Source: Mesorhizobium sp. WSM4306
GTDB lineage: Bacteria; Pseudomonadota; Alphaproteobacteria; Rhizobiales; Rhizobiaceae
Assembly (NCBI RefSeq): GCF_007003975.1
Contig: NZ_VFTC01000014.1
Span: forward strand, 103,587-167,586
Direction: 5' to 3'
DNA: 64,000 nt
Both the position numbers and the translations under genes were made by a program. Of this stretch, positions 10,321 through 19,221 are shown piece after piece. Below the pieces are notes generated by a model. It did not search any database. It saw only the letters and a program-made list of their open reading frames with translations, and was not told the DNA's origin. Position 1 is the stretch's first letter. Each line of letters begins with the position of its first letter.

Positions 10321-11733
10321 TCAGGAAGACCTGTCGTAGCCGGCGCGGCCTTCCTCCAGCAGCCGCCGGATCACCGCGATGCCGCCGGCAATGTCCTCGC
10401 GCCGCCTTGGCTGTGAGACGCCGAAACGAACACCGTGAAAAACCTGCTCGGAGCGTCCGGCCTTGAATTCGTCCTCGTCGTCGAGGAGCACGCCATTTTC
10501 GAGGCATGCATTACGGAAGGTGCCGGACAGCCAGGGATCGGGCAGGGTGAGCCAGACGAAGGGCACGCTGTCGTGTGACTTGAAGGCGAAGCCGGCCAAA
10601 GTCTCGCGCACGATGGCGATGCGGGCGGCGATTTCGGCGATGCTGCGCCGGCGGATATCGCCGGCCTGCCCGGACAGCACCAGCCGCGCATTCACCTCCG
10701 CCAGCAGGAACGGCATGCCGCCGGTCATCATCTTGTGGGCGACGCGGATGCGATGGCGATAGGCGGGCGGGCAGGAGAGCCAGCCGCCGCGGACGCCGGC
10801 GGCGACCGATTTCGACAGGCCGCCGGCAACGATGGTGCGCTCGGGCGCATATTCAGCGATGAGCGGCGTCGGGTCGTCTGTCAAGCCACCATAGAGATCG
10901 TCCTCGATAAGGATGACATTGTACTCGCGCGCGACGCGGGCGATCGCCTCGCGGCGCGAAACCGAAAGGATCGCCAGCGTCGGGTTCTGCACCGTCGGCA
11001 TCAGGAAAATCATTTTCGGGTGCTTTTGCGCGCAGACGCGCTCAAAATCCTCGGGATCGAGACCTTCCTCGTCCGATGCCACCAGTGCAATGCGCCGCCC
11101 GATCAGCCCGGCGCTCCGCGCGATCTGCGAATAGGTGAGGTGCTCGAAGGCGACATAGTCGCCAGGCGTGGTCAGCGCCGCGATCGCCGCCATGACAGCG
11201 GCATGGGTGCCGAGCGTGGGAACGATGGTCTCGGCAGCCGGGCGGAACGAATTGCGCGATAGCCAGCGCGCGCCGGCCTCGAACCAGCGCTCCGGAAAAT
11301 CCCTGGTGTAGCTTGAAATCTCATGCGGATGGTCCTGCACCGTGCGCAAAAGCATGTCGGCGACAATAGCGCCCTGGCCGATGTCGGGCGCGGCCGTGCT
11401 GTCGAAGCGCAGCTTGCCGGGCGGCGCATCGACATAGCGGGTGCCTTGCACCGCGGGCTCGGCGAATTCGGGGCTCGCCGCTTCCGATTGCTGGGCCAGC
11501 ACATAGGTTCCGCGTCCGACCTCGCCGCTCACCAGCCCTCGTTCGCGCAGCAGCTGATAGGCCCGGCCGATCGTGCCGACGGTGGTGCCGATGTCATAGG
11601 CGAGATCGCGCTGCGGCGGCAATTTTGCCCCGGCATCGATGATGCCCTTGTCGATGTCGGCCTCAATCCTGTCGGCAAGGCGCTGATAGAGCGGGCCGGA
11701 ACCGATGGTGAGATCAGGAAGCCAATTTGTCAT
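10321..11733 (-). CDS. MocR-type GntR regulator with aminotransferase domain
   Basis: 470 residues. An N-terminal GntR winged helix (about 10-80, with PPQRDLAYDIGTTVGTIGRAYQLLRERGLV) is fused to a fold-type I aminotransferase domain. The PLP lysine lies in GGLSKSVAAG near residue 308. MocR proteins sense PLP-bound amino compounds and often control pyridoxal, GABA or ectoine genes. Here the divergent neighbour is a DUF1127 micro-protein, 93 bp away, not a metabolic gene. That makes DUF1127 or the regulator itself the likely target. Confidence 0.9.
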   Translation of the reverse strand: MTNWLPDLTIGSGPLYQRLADRIEADIDKGIIDAGAKLPPQRDLAYDIGTTVGTIGRAYQLLRERGLVSGEVGRGTYVLAQQSEAASPEFAEPAVQGTRYVDAPPGKLRFDSTAAPDIGQGAIVADMLLRTVQDHPHEISSYTRDFPERWFEAGARWLSRNSFRPAAETIVPTLGTHAAVMAAIAALTTPGDYVAFEHLTYSQIARSAGLIGRRIALVASDEEGLDPEDFERVCAQKHPKMIFLMPTVQNPTLAILSVSRREAIARVAREYNVILIEDDLYGGLTDDPTPLIAEYAPERTIVAGGLSKSVAAGVRGGWLSCPPAYRHRIRVAHKMMTGGMPFLLAEVNARLVLSGQAGDIRRRSIAEIAARIAIVRETLAGFAFKSHDSVPFVWLTLPDPWLSGTFRNACLENGVLLDDEDEFKAGRSEQVFHGVRFGVSQPRRREDIAGGIAVIRRLLEEGRAGYDRSS

Positions 11734-11826
11734 GGTGACAATTTTGTATATTGCACCGAATTAGGAGTCAATACATATCAACGCCGTATCGAAACGGGTA
11801 CAATTTGCAACCTTGGCAGAAAGACA

Positions 11827-12072
11827 ATGGATACAACAGAGACAATCCGCTGTGCGGGCATTGAAATGGTCGGGCCGCGCCCATCGGGCCGGCGTGGCTT
11901 TGTCAGCCGCGTGGTCTATGTCGTCAGGTCGCTGGCGCGATGGATCGACGCGCTGGTCGAGCGCCGCCGCGGCCGGCTGGCCTTGCTGGAAATGACCGAC
12001 GAGCAGCTTAGGGATATCGGTGTTTCGCGAGGCGACGCCCACCGCGAAGGGCTCCGGCCGTTCTGGGATTGA
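11827..12072 (+). CDS. DUF1127 protein
   Basis: 81 residues. The C-terminal DUF1127 motif is clear: RRRGRLALLEMTDEQLRDIG followed by VSRGDAHREG. An N-terminal extension of about 45 residues is basic. DUF1127 proteins are small, Arg-rich and widespread in Alphaproteobacteria; some have been reported to bind RNA and affect RNA turnover and phosphate stress. It is divergently transcribed from the MocR regulator, with an AT-rich intergenic region suited to shared control. It ends 12 bp before the convergent Pr6Pr gene. Confidence 0.88.
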   Translation: MDTTETIRCAGIEMVGPRPSGRRGFVSRVVYVVRSLARWIDALVERRRGRLALLEMTDEQLRDIGVSRGDAHREGLRPFWD

Positions 12073-12084
12073 ACCTTAGTTCGG

Positions 12085-12729
12085 TCAGCGGCGCGCGCCG
12101 GATGTTCTCATGCGTGAGACGCCCTTGTCGGCAAGCACGGCGAGGATGCACAGCACCAGAAAAACCCCGGTGACGGCCAGCGCCGCAAGCGCGACGCTGG
12201 TCACGCCATTCTTCGCGACGTCGAGGAATGGGTAGGGCACTTCGCCTGCGATCGGCGCCCGCGCCAGCGCATAGGCGAGATAGGCGATCGGATAGGCCAT
12301 CCACCAGGAGATGTCGCTCCAGCGTGTCCTGCCGTCGGCGCCCGCCACCAGCCACCACAGCACGAACAGCACCGGCGTCACATAATGCAGCAGCACGTCG
12401 CAGAGCAGGAACAGGCCCTGCGGCTGCCAGAGCTGCGCCAGAACCGTCGCATAGACGATGAAGACCAGGGCGATGGAAACCGCGACGCCTGTGCGCATCC
12501 GCGGTCCGGCGAAGGCAGGCAGCCAGGCATAGCCCGAAGGCGATAGCAGCGAGGTGTGGACCAGCACCGCACCGATGTTGGTCAGGATGGTGAAGAAGCT
12601 GAACAGGAAGACGATGGAGCCGAGAAAGCTGCGGCCGGCTTCCATCGACGCCGGGATGGTGATGCAGGCTTGTAGGACAAGCCCGGCCAGACCAATGACC
12701 AATCCCGCAATCTGCAGGAAGCGGCCCAT
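12085..12729 (-). CDS. Pr6Pr-family integral membrane protein
   Basis: 214 residues with about six membrane helices. The pattern FLFSFFTILTNIGAVLVH in helix 2, LLHYVTPVLFVLWWL in helix 4 and WWMAYPIAYLAYALAR in helix 5 matches the Pr6Pr family of bacterial six-TM proteins, which are uncharacterised. The ATG at 12729 lies just past the stop of the lipoprotein gene (4 bp gap). It is the last gene of the kptA-purQ-lipoprotein-Pr6Pr minus-strand run. Confidence 0.75.
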   Translation of the reverse strand: MGRFLQIAGLVIGLAGLVLQACITIPASMEAGRSFLGSIVFLFSFFTILTNIGAVLVHTSLLSPSGYAWLPAFAGPRMRTGVAVSIALVFIVYATVLAQLWQPQGLFLLCDVLLHYVTPVLFVLWWLVAGADGRTRWSDISWWMAYPIAYLAYALARAPIAGEVPYPFLDVAKNGVTSVALAALAVTGVFLVLCILAVLADKGVSRMRTSGARR

Positions 12730-12733
12730 GGCG

Positions 12734-13144
12734 TCAGGCGGCCGCGTTACACGAGGGATTGCCTGTCTGCCAGCGCGCAATGTCGGAGCCGATGCGAGCG
12801 CCGAGCGGATCGTCCATCAGCGGACCGAACACGTCGATGCGGCTGGAATTGCCTTGTGCCTGCACGACCAGCAGCGGCTTGCCGCCATAGTGCTTGGCCG
12901 GCACCAGCAGGAAGCGCGGTGTGCCGCTGAACGAATTCAGCTCATTGGCCATCTGATACGACTTGAAGGCCGGATCCTTGCTGGCGATCCAGCATTTGTG
13001 CGCCGATATCGCCACCTGCTCCATGGCGAGCAGCGAAGCGCTCTTGCCCACCGGCGCCGGCGCGCTCTTCGGGCTGGACTGGCAGGACGCCAGCGCCAAG
13101 CCGGCGGCAGTCAGGAGAGCCATCCGGGCAATCGTCGGTCTCAT
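12734..13144 (-). CDS. Small lipoprotein of unknown function
   Basis: 136 residues. The type II signal sequence ends in LALASC, so Cys18 or nearby should be lipidated. The mature region is Ser/Pro-rich for about 20 residues and then forms a compact domain with two further cysteines (HKCWIASKD and the C-terminal NPSCNAAA). I do not recognise the domain. The ATG at 13144 is favoured because it gives the lipobox at the right depth. It lies 43 bp downstream of purQ. Confidence 0.7.
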   Translation of the reverse strand: MRPTIARMALLTAAGLALASCQSSPKSAPAPVGKSASLLAMEQVAISAHKCWIASKDPAFKSYQMANELNSFSGTPRFLLVPAKHYGGKPLLVVQAQGNSSRIDVFGPLMDDPLGARIGSDIARWQTGNPSCNAAA

Positions 13145-13187
13145 GGTCAGCCGCCCCCGCGCTTTGAAAGGAGTTCGAAAAAGGATA

Positions 13188-13856
13188 TCAGGCGGCGATG
13201 CCAAGCGCGCCTTCGAATAGCGCGCGGCCATCGCTTCCGCCATGCGCGGCCTCGATCAGGTTTTCCGGATGCGGCATCAGGCCGAGCACATTGCCTTTTT
13301 CGCTTATGATGCCGGCAATGTCATTGATCGAGCCATTGGGATTGGTGCCCTCGGCATAGCGAAACACCACCTGTCCTTCGCCTTCGAGGCGGGCAAGCGT
13401 GTCGGCATCGGCAAAATAATTGCCGTCATGATGCGCCACCGGGGTGCGGATGATCTGGCCCGGCTGGTAGCGGCGGGTGAACATGGTGTTGGCGTTGGCG
13501 ATTTCGAGCTTCACCTGCCGGCAGACGAATTTCAGTGACGCATTGCGCATCAGCGCGCCGGGTAGCAAGCCGGCCTCGACCAGGATCTGGAACCCGTTGC
13601 ACACACCAATGACCATGACGCCCTGGGCCGCCTTTTCGGCGACCGCCCGCATCACCGGCATGCGCGCGGCAATCGCGCCGCAGCGCAGATAGTCGCCGAA
13701 GGAGAAACCGCCGGGGATGGCGATCAGGTCGACATCGGGGATTTCGGTGTCGGTCTGCCAGACGGTCGCCGGCGCCTGTCCCGAAATCTTGGTCAATGCG
13801 GCGATCATGTCGCGGTCGCGATTGAGGCCGGGCAAGAGGACGACTGCGGATTTCAT
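13188..13856 (-). CDS. purQ: Phosphoribosylformylglycinamidine synthase, glutaminase subunit
   Basis: 222 residues, a class I glutamine amidotransferase that supplies ammonia to PurL. The catalytic triad is visible: Cys86 in GVCNGFQ, His196 and Glu198 in MPHPE. The oxyanion region is [12 protein letters not shown] (about 47-58). Its ATG overlaps the stop of kptA (ATGA at 13853-13856), so translation of purQ is coupled to a tRNA-repair-type enzyme. PurS lies about 2 kb upstream rather than adjacent. Confidence 0.97.
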   Translation of the reverse strand: MKSAVVLLPGLNRDRDMIAALTKISGQAPATVWQTDTEIPDVDLIAIPGGFSFGDYLRCGAIAARMPVMRAVAEKAAQGVMVIGVCNGFQILVEAGLLPGALMRNASLKFVCRQVKLEIANANTMFTRRYQPGQIIRTPVAHHDGNYFADADTLARLEGEGQVVFRYAEGTNPNGSINDIAGIISEKGNVLGLMPHPENLIEAAHGGSDGRALFEGALGIAA

Positions 13857-14404
13857 GGCAATTCCTGTTCGCTGATCTCAAGCAGATACCGGGGCGGAAC
13901 GTGATTGGTCAACCAGACGCCGTTGTCGGAGAGAAAGAATATCTCGCCGTCCCCCGCCATGGCTGCCGAGTCGACCTGAAGGATAACATCTTTTCCCTTG
14001 CGCCGCCGCGCCACGATGCGGGCCGTTTCGACATCCTTCGACAGATGCACATGCCGGCGCGACTGGCTGGTCAGGCCCTCGCGCAGGATGGCAGGTAGGG
14101 ACTCTTCCTTGGTGCCGTGATAGAGGATCGCCGGCGGGGCGATCGGCGCCAGCCCGAGATCGACATCGACGCTGTGGCCCTGCACGGCGCGGATGCGATT
14201 GCCGTCGATGGCAAAGCGCTTTTTCGGATTTTCCTCGACAATGCGCACAATCTCCGTCGCGGATGCGCCAAACTTCGATTGCAGCACAGAGCACAGCTTG
14301 TCGAAATCAGCCCAGCCGTTTTCATCGAGCGAGAGCCTGGCCTCTTCCGGCGCGTGCCGAAGGACAAGGCTCATAAATCTTGAGATCTGCGTATCGTTGG
14401 TCAT
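13853..14404 (-). CDS. kptA: RNA 2'-phosphotransferase, KptA/Tpt1
   Basis: 183 residues. KptA removes an internal 2'-phosphate from RNA by NAD+-dependent ADP-ribose transfer. The N-terminal winged-helix lobe ([20 protein letters not shown]) and the NAD-binding lobe ([18 protein letters not shown], then RRHVHLSKD) carry the four invariant polar residues: the Arg and His in LRHAP, an Arg and a second Arg/His pair. The ATG at 14404 preceded by TTGAG is preferred over an upstream TTG at 14476. The ATGA overlap with purQ is unusual and suggests an insertion ahead of purQ. Confidence 0.9.
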   Translation of the reverse strand: MTNDTQISRFMSLVLRHAPEEARLSLDENGWADFDKLCSVLQSKFGASATEIVRIVEENPKKRFAIDGNRIRAVQGHSVDVDLGLAPIAPPAILYHGTKEESLPAILREGLTSQSRRHVHLSKDVETARIVARRRKGKDVILQVDSAAMAGDGEIFFLSDNGVWLTNHVPPRYLLEISEQELP

Positions 14405-14450
14405 CTCAATGCGGTCTTCGGATGTCGGCGGCTGCTGCGCAGGCACGTGT

Positions 14451-14560
14451 CTAACGAGGTCGCGGACGTCGGTCAAACAGGTCCTGGACCGACAAATTCA
14501 GCGCATCGGCGAACCAAATGCGCTCGTTTAGCAAATGGTTAGGTATACAGGTATCCTTGG
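14451..14560 (-). pseudogene. Possible remnant of a helix-turn-helix protein C-terminus
   Basis: On the minus strand the frame ending with TAG at 14451 reads HLLNERIWFADALNLSVQDL then FDRRPRPR. This resembles the last helix of XRE-type domains (ADALGVSVxDLF). No start or helix-turn-helix core is found upstream, so this would be a decayed fragment in the 249-bp gap between kptA and the six-TM gene. The resemblance is short and could be chance. Confidence 0.25.
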
Positions 14561-14653
14561 CTTGTGCAGGGGGGCGGATATCTCAGTAGAATGCCACGTT
14601 GTTAACGACATTGCTGCATAAGCGAAAAAAACTGGCTGCAATTCGGGGCTCTC

Positions 14654-15826
14654 GTGGATTACGACAAGAATAGAGAACGCGAATACAAGCAGCGAATGAT
14701 GTGGACGGCGACGACCATTGTGGCGGCGCTTGCCGCGTTCGCCGTCATGGTATTCTGGAATGCTTCCGCATCCATGCGATCTTCGTTTTCCGCTTGGCTT
14801 TCCCTTGACGTGGATTTGGCTGGTTGCGCCGTTTCTTTCGCACAGTTGCTGATGGCCGGAACGGCTCTTTCGATCGGCCTCGGTATCATTTCCGCAGGCT
14901 TGGTGGCGTCAAACGCCATGGATATCTTCAGCTACAAGAGAAATCTCAGGGTCTACCGAAAGCAGCTGTTCGTCGGGATATTTCTTGCCGTGCTTTTGTT
15001 GTTCCCGCTCATGGCGGGAGATGGGGTGTGGCACACCGGTGGGCGTCGCGGCATTTCGCGGGTGGATCTCGTCACCGCCTGCGCGGCGAGTTTTCATACG
15101 ACCTTCTACCGATTGCACATGCACCTTCTGATCGCGCTGTTACTGGGTTGGGCAAACATCCTGGCAATGCTGAATTTGCGATGGATGATTGCCGAGAACC
15201 GCGATCCGAACCAGCTTTCTGATGACCCGCGGATCAGGGCCATTCAATTGGCCGCGATGCAGCGGACCAAAAGCGCCCGGGGATCCGCCCGTGTGGTCAT
15301 GAAACTCGCTTTGACCGGGTTTGCGGCATTGTTCTTCGTTCTCGGCGCTTCGTCGATGCGCCCCGCAGTCGCCCGTTTCATCCATACGTTCACCTGGGAG
15401 CGCCAAACGGCAAATGTGGTCGAGACCGGCATGCAGTGCGCATTGGAGGTGAAAGTCAGGAGGCGCTGGGAGGAGCGGTCGCGTGTCGATTGCTCTTCCG
15501 ATGCCGCCGCAATTCCTCCGACGCCGGCACCCGGCGCCGCATCCTTGCGCATCACAAAAATTCCGACAGCGAAGCTCACCTATCATCCCCCAAGCGGTGG
15601 CGAATACACGTTCGATGTGGCTGGAGACTTTTATGTGAAGATGCCGACATCGGTCGGCACGGAGATCGAAGTACTTCGAAATCCGAAGAGTCCCGGTTCG
15701 ATCGACAAGATTTTCGACGGCGGTGATATCGAGCGAATGATCTACAAGCTGCTTGCAATCATAGCAGGCGCCGTCGCCATCTACTATTTATGGCTTCGCA
15801 AGCCGCAGAACCCGCGCCCGGTCTAA
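14654..15826 (+). CDS. Six-TM protein with large extracytoplasmic domain, unknown
   Basis: 390 residues. Membrane segments are at about 15-36, 57-86, 105-122, 150-180, 213-235 and 363-383. A soluble stretch of about 125 residues between the last two holds a Cys pair region and a beta-rich part (SLRITKIPTAKLTYHPPSGG). The start is a GTG at 14654 with a poor ribosome site, so the true start is uncertain. It lies on the opposite strand between purS and the kptA-purQ pair, and its stop abuts the purS stop (15826/15827). Codon use looks less GC-biased than the neighbours, suggesting acquisition. Confidence 0.7.
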   Translation: MDYDKNREREYKQRMMWTATTIVAALAAFAVMVFWNASASMRSSFSAWLSLDVDLAGCAVSFAQLLMAGTALSIGLGIISAGLVASNAMDIFSYKRNLRVYRKQLFVGIFLAVLLLFPLMAGDGVWHTGGRRGISRVDLVTACAASFHTTFYRLHMHLLIALLLGWANILAMLNLRWMIAENRDPNQLSDDPRIRAIQLAAMQRTKSARGSARVVMKLALTGFAALFFVLGASSMRPAVARFIHTFTWERQTANVVETGMQCALEVKVRRRWEERSRVDCSSDAAAIPPTPAPGAASLRITKIPTAKLTYHPPSGGEYTFDVAGDFYVKMPTSVGTEIEVLRNPKSPGSIDKIFDGGDIERMIYKLLAIIAGAVAIYYLWLRKPQNPRPV

Positions 15827-16069
15827 TCAGGCGAGGGTTACGCTGTAATTCTCAATCACCGTGTTCGCCAGAAGCTTGTCGCACATGGCTTTCAGATCTG
15901 CCTCGGCCTTGGCCTTGTCGGTTTCCGAGAGCTCGAGGTCGAACACCTTGCCCTGTCGCACCTGGCCGACACCGCCGAAGCCCAGGCCCGACAGAGCGTG
16001 CTCTATGGCTTTGCCCTGGGGGTCGAGCACGCCGTTCTTGAGGGTGACGGTGATGCGGGCCTTGATCAT
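15827..16069 (-). CDS. purS: Phosphoribosylformylglycinamidine synthase subunit PurS
   Basis: 80 residues. PurS is the small bridging subunit of the PurLSQ complex. The start MIKARITVTLKNGVLDPQGK and the core AIEHALSGLGFGGVGQVRQG followed by KVFDLEL are diagnostic. It lies 30 bp downstream of purC on the same strand, so the two are one operon. Confidence 0.96.
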   Translation of the reverse strand: MIKARITVTLKNGVLDPQGKAIEHALSGLGFGGVGQVRQGKVFDLELSETDKAKAEADLKAMCDKLLANTVIENYSVTLA

Positions 16070-16099
16070 GCTGGACAGGTTCCTGTTCGATTGTCGGTC

Positions 16100-16894
16100 T
16101 TAGTGCGGCTTGCCTTTGATGCCTTCGGTCGAAGCGACGAGCACCGGGCCGGTCGGGCGCGGCGGCTCGTTCTCGTTCATGATGCCGAGGCGGCGGGCAA
16201 CTTCCTGATAGGCTTCGACGAGGCCGCCCATGTCGCGGCGGAAACGGTCCTTGTCGAGCTTGTCCTGCGTCGCCACGTCCCACAGCCGGCACGAATCCGG
16301 CGAGATCTCGTCGGCAACGACGATCCGCATCATGTCGCCCTCGAACAGGCGGCCGCATTCGATCTTGAAGTCGACGAGCTGGATGCCGACACCCATGAAC
16401 AGGCCGGAGAGGAAGTCGTTGACGCGGATGGCGAGCGCCATGACGTCGTCGATTTCCTGCGGGCTTGCCCAGCCGAAAGCGGTAATATGCTCTTCCGACA
16501 CCATCGGGTCGTCGAGCGCATCGGCCTTGTAGTAGAATTCGATGATCGAGCGCGGCAAAACGGTGCCTTCCTCGATGCCGAGGCGCTTCGACAGCGAGCC
16601 GGCGGCGACATTGCGCACCACCACTTCGAGCGGAATGATCTCGACTTCCTTGATCAACTGCTCGCGCATGTTGAGCCGGCGGATGAAGTGGGTCGGAATG
16701 CCCATGCGGTTCAGATGATTGAAGATGTACTCGGAAATGCGGTTGTTGAGCACACCCTTGCCGTCGATGACCTCGTGTTTCTTCTTGTTGAACGCGGTCG
16801 CATCATCCTTGAAGAACTGGATCAGCGTGCCCGGTTCTGGTCCCTCATAGAGGATCTTGGCCTTGCCTTCATAAATGCGGCGGCGATTTTTCAT
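16100..16894 (-). CDS. purC: SAICAR synthase, bacterial type
   Basis: 264 residues. PurC joins CAIR and aspartate to give SAICAR. The opening [15 protein letters not shown] (nucleotide-binding loop), [18 protein letters not shown] (about 90-107) and [20 protein letters not shown] (about 176-215) are all as in the typical bacterial enzyme. purS follows in the same operon. A second, quite different SAICAR synthase gene lies at 52227-53177. Confidence 0.97.
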   Translation of the reverse strand: MKNRRRIYEGKAKILYEGPEPGTLIQFFKDDATAFNKKKHEVIDGKGVLNNRISEYIFNHLNRMGIPTHFIRRLNMREQLIKEVEIIPLEVVVRNVAAGSLSKRLGIEEGTVLPRSIIEFYYKADALDDPMVSEEHITAFGWASPQEIDDVMALAIRVNDFLSGLFMGVGIQLVDFKIECGRLFEGDMMRIVVADEISPDSCRLWDVATQDKLDKDRFRRDMGGLVEAYQEVARRLGIMNENEPPRPTGPVLVASTEGIKGKPH

Positions 16895-17170
16895 CTGATT
16901 TTTTCTCTGGATTTGCGGGCAGGCGGCAAGCGACCAGTTCCTGTCCGTCTGCCTAAATTAGCGCGGCGACGGGTGGGGTTCAATGCCGGGTCTATCCCAA
17001 TCACAGCGTTTGCTCAATCGGCAAATCCTTTCGATCGACCGGTTTCAGGAATGAAATGCCGCAGCGCAGCAAATGATGTAGCATATTGACCGACCCGCGC
17101 CCTTTTGGTTTGTGCTGCGGCAACACACATATCCACCGCCAACGCGAATCGATTTCACCGGAGGGAAGCC

Positions 17171-17491
17171 ATGAGCAGCATGAAAGACCGCGAAGAGGGT
17201 TTTGAGCGCAAATTCGCCTTCGACGAAGAACTTCGCTTCAAGGCAGCGGCGCGCCGCAACAAGGCGCTTGGCATGTGGGCCGCCGAAAAGCTGGGCAAGT
17301 CCGGCGCTGACGCCGACGCCTATGCCAAGGAAGTGGTTGTTTCCGACATCGAGGAAGCGGGCGATCACGACGTGTTCCGCAAGATCCGCAAGGATTTCGA
17401 CGCCGCCGGGGTCGACCAGTCGGACCATCAGATCCGCCGCACCATGGACGAGCTGATGGCGCAGGCGATCGAGCTGATCAAGAACACCTAG
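17171..17491 (+). CDS. DUF1476 protein, F1-ATPase zeta inhibitor
   Basis: 106 residues. DUF1476 is the zeta subunit of alphaproteobacterial F1Fo-ATP synthase, a small protein that blocks ATP hydrolysis. The N-terminal inhibitory part MSSMKDREEGFERKFAFDEE and the four-helix body (RRNKALGMWAAEKLGKSGAD...) are characteristic. The ATG at 17171 is preceded by GAGGGAAG. The stop codon merges with the first base of an inverted repeat. It is divergent from purC. Confidence 0.93.
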   Translation: MSSMKDREEGFERKFAFDEELRFKAAARRNKALGMWAAEKLGKSGADADAYAKEVVVSDIEEAGDHDVFRKIRKDFDAAGVDQSDHQIRRTMDELMAQAIELIKNT

Positions 17492-17539
17492 AGCATGATC
17501 CCGAAAAGTGGCGGCCGGTTTTCGGAGAAGATCATGCTC
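17491..17539. repeat. Rhizobiales-type palindromic repeat, GAGCATGATC family
   Basis: GAGCATGATC-CCGAAAA at 17491-17507 is matched by TTTTCGGAGAAGATCATGCTC ending at 17539. This forms a long imperfect hairpin with a GC-rich loop. Elements of this type are, from memory, frequent between genes in Mesorhizobium and related genera. This copy begins at the last base of the DUF1476 stop codon. Confidence 0.75.
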
Positions 17540-17572
17540 CAAATCAGATAGAGCCACTTCTGGACCAATCGA

Positions 17573-17598
17573 CCGCCCGGCCCGGCCGGGCGGTTTTT
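17573..17598 (+). terminator. Rho-independent terminator after the DUF1476 gene
   Basis: CCGCCCGG and CCGGGCGG form an 8-bp stem (17573-17580 and 17586-17593) followed by TTTTTCTTT. Confidence 0.9.
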
Positions 17599-17676
17599 CT
17601 TTGCCTTTTCAGCCTTTTCCGGCTGAAACTGTGCGCAGGCCTGCTGAAGGGCCCGTGCCAACAAGGAAAAGCGCCG

Positions 17677-18450
17677 ATGTCCCTGAAATCACGCCTGGCG
17701 GCGGATGAAACGCTGTTCACCGCCTGGTCCGGGGTTCCGGACGCTTTGACGGTGGAAATCATCGCCAAGCAGGGTTTTGACGCCGTCACGCTCGATATGC
17801 AGCATGGCGGGCACCATGAAGACTCGGTCTTGCGCGGTCTCGTGCCGGTGCTCGCCGCCAACAAGCCGGCGCTGGTGCGCATTCCGGTCGGGCGCTTCGA
17901 CATGGCCAGCCGTGCGCTCGATTTCGGCGCCGAGGCGGTGATTGCGCCGATGGTGAACTCGGTGGCCGATGCAAAACTGTTCGCCGCCGCGATGAAGTAC
18001 CCGCCGCTCGGCGAGCGCTCCTGGGGTCCGACCTATGCCTTTCCGCGCCACGGCAAGGGCGACCATGCCGAGTGGCTGCGCGACACCAATCAGCGCACAA
18101 TGGCCTTTGCCATGGTCGAAACGCGCGCCGCGCTCGATGCGCTGGACGGCATTCTCGACACCCCCGGCATCGACGGCATCTTTCTCGGTCCGTCGGATTT
18201 CTCGATCGCCTGGTCGAACGGCGCCACCATCAATTCGACGCTGGAAAGCATGATGGAAACCGTCGCCTCCATCGCCGAGCGCACGCGCAAGGCCGGCAAG
18301 CATGCCGCGATCTATGTCATCGAGCCGGCGATTGCCGGTCGTGTGGTGGCAATGGGTTACCGGCTGCTGGCAATGGGTTCGGACCATGCGCTGATTTCGC
18401 TCGGCGCAAAGACCCTCATCAAGAGCATGAACGAGTCGATCAAGGGCTAA
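17677..18450 (+). CDS. HpcH/HpaI-family class II aldolase
   Basis: 257 residues. Metal-dependent pyruvate aldolases of this family cleave 4-hydroxy-2-oxo acids, for example 4-hydroxy-2-oxoheptanedioate or 2-keto-3-deoxy-rhamnonate. Core motifs are LDMQHGGHHED (about 47-57, with the catalytic His), the phosphate/carboxylate loop LVRIPVGR, APMVNS (about 88), MVETRAAL (metal Glu near 147) and IFLGPSDFS (metal Asp region near 168-176). The substrate cannot be told from the sequence. It is monocistronic; no partner hydratase is nearby. Confidence 0.88.
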   Translation: MSLKSRLAADETLFTAWSGVPDALTVEIIAKQGFDAVTLDMQHGGHHEDSVLRGLVPVLAANKPALVRIPVGRFDMASRALDFGAEAVIAPMVNSVADAKLFAAAMKYPPLGERSWGPTYAFPRHGKGDHAEWLRDTNQRTMAFAMVETRAALDALDGILDTPGIDGIFLGPSDFSIAWSNGATINSTLESMMETVASIAERTRKAGKHAAIYVIEPAIAGRVVAMGYRLLAMGSDHALISLGAKTLIKSMNESIKG

Positions 18451-18476
18451 GGCTTAGTATCTTGCCCCTGAGCCGG

Positions 18477-19031
18477 TCAGGCCTTGAGGTCGGTCAAGAA
18501 CTTGGCGAAGGTCATCGATCCCTCCGGCCAGGGGCCGAAGCCGGCATCCTCGTTGAGGTGACCGGTTTCGCCGGCGTCGATGAACAGCGAACCCCAGGCG
18601 CCTGCAATGTCCTCGGCAACCTCGAAGGCGCAGAACGGATCGTTGCGGCTGGCGATCACGATGGACGGGAAGGGCAGCGGCCCGCGCGAATAGGGGCCGA
18701 AGGTCATCAGGTGCCTCGGCCGTATCTCCGGATTGGCGACATCGGGTGGCGCGACAAAAAAGGCGCCGGCGACCGGCTTCCTGAATTGCGGAATGGCCTG
18801 CACCGCCGCCGCCACGCCCAGCGAATGGGCAACGATCACCACCGGCCGCTCCGCTTCGTTGACGGCGTTCGCCACGCTCGCCGTCCAGTCCTCGCGTACC
18901 GGCTTCGACCATTCTGCCTGCTCCACCCGGCGCGCCGTCGACAGTTTCGACTGCCAGCGTGTCTGCCAGTGTTCCGGGCCTGAATTGGTGTAGCCCGGCA
19001 CGATCAAGATATCTGCGTCTTTGACTTTCAT
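18477..19031 (-). CDS. RBBP9/YdeN-family serine hydrolase
   Basis: 184 residues. A small alpha/beta hydrolase. The opening DADILIVPGYTNSGPEHWQT, the nucleophile elbow VAHSLGVAA (Ser near 73), IASRNDPFC (acid residue) and GHLNEDAGFGPWPEG (catalytic His near 156) match the RBBP9/YdeN family. The ATG at 19031 is chosen over a longer frame starting at 19094. The physiological substrate is unknown. Confidence 0.88.
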   Translation of the reverse strand: MKVKDADILIVPGYTNSGPEHWQTRWQSKLSTARRVEQAEWSKPVREDWTASVANAVNEAERPVVIVAHSLGVAAAVQAIPQFRKPVAGAFFVAPPDVANPEIRPRHLMTFGPYSRGPLPFPSIVIASRNDPFCAFEVAEDIAGAWGSLFIDAGETGHLNEDAGFGPWPEGSMTFAKFLTDLKA

Positions 19032-19221
19032 GCCGCTGAGATAGCGAGCAGCTCCGTCTCGTGCAACCATGCTGATGCACGCAATGCATCGCAATTGTGA
19101 ACAACGTGTTCGATTCTTTCCGTCTTGTGTGAACGATCGGGATAGACGATCTGAGATGTCAGATTGGGACCATCGACAGAATTGCTGGGCGCCTCGGACA
19201 GTGCGCCGAATGGAGAGTTTT

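Noticed and set aside
17491..17539. Repeat at 17491 as a terminator of DUF1476
   Set aside because: It lacks a T-tract, and a far better terminator follows at 17573; it fits a dispersed palindromic repeat.
19069..19221. Long N-terminal extension or small gene ahead of the VOC gene
   Set aside because: No ribosome site or family similarity; the VOC domain starts directly after the ATG at 19222.
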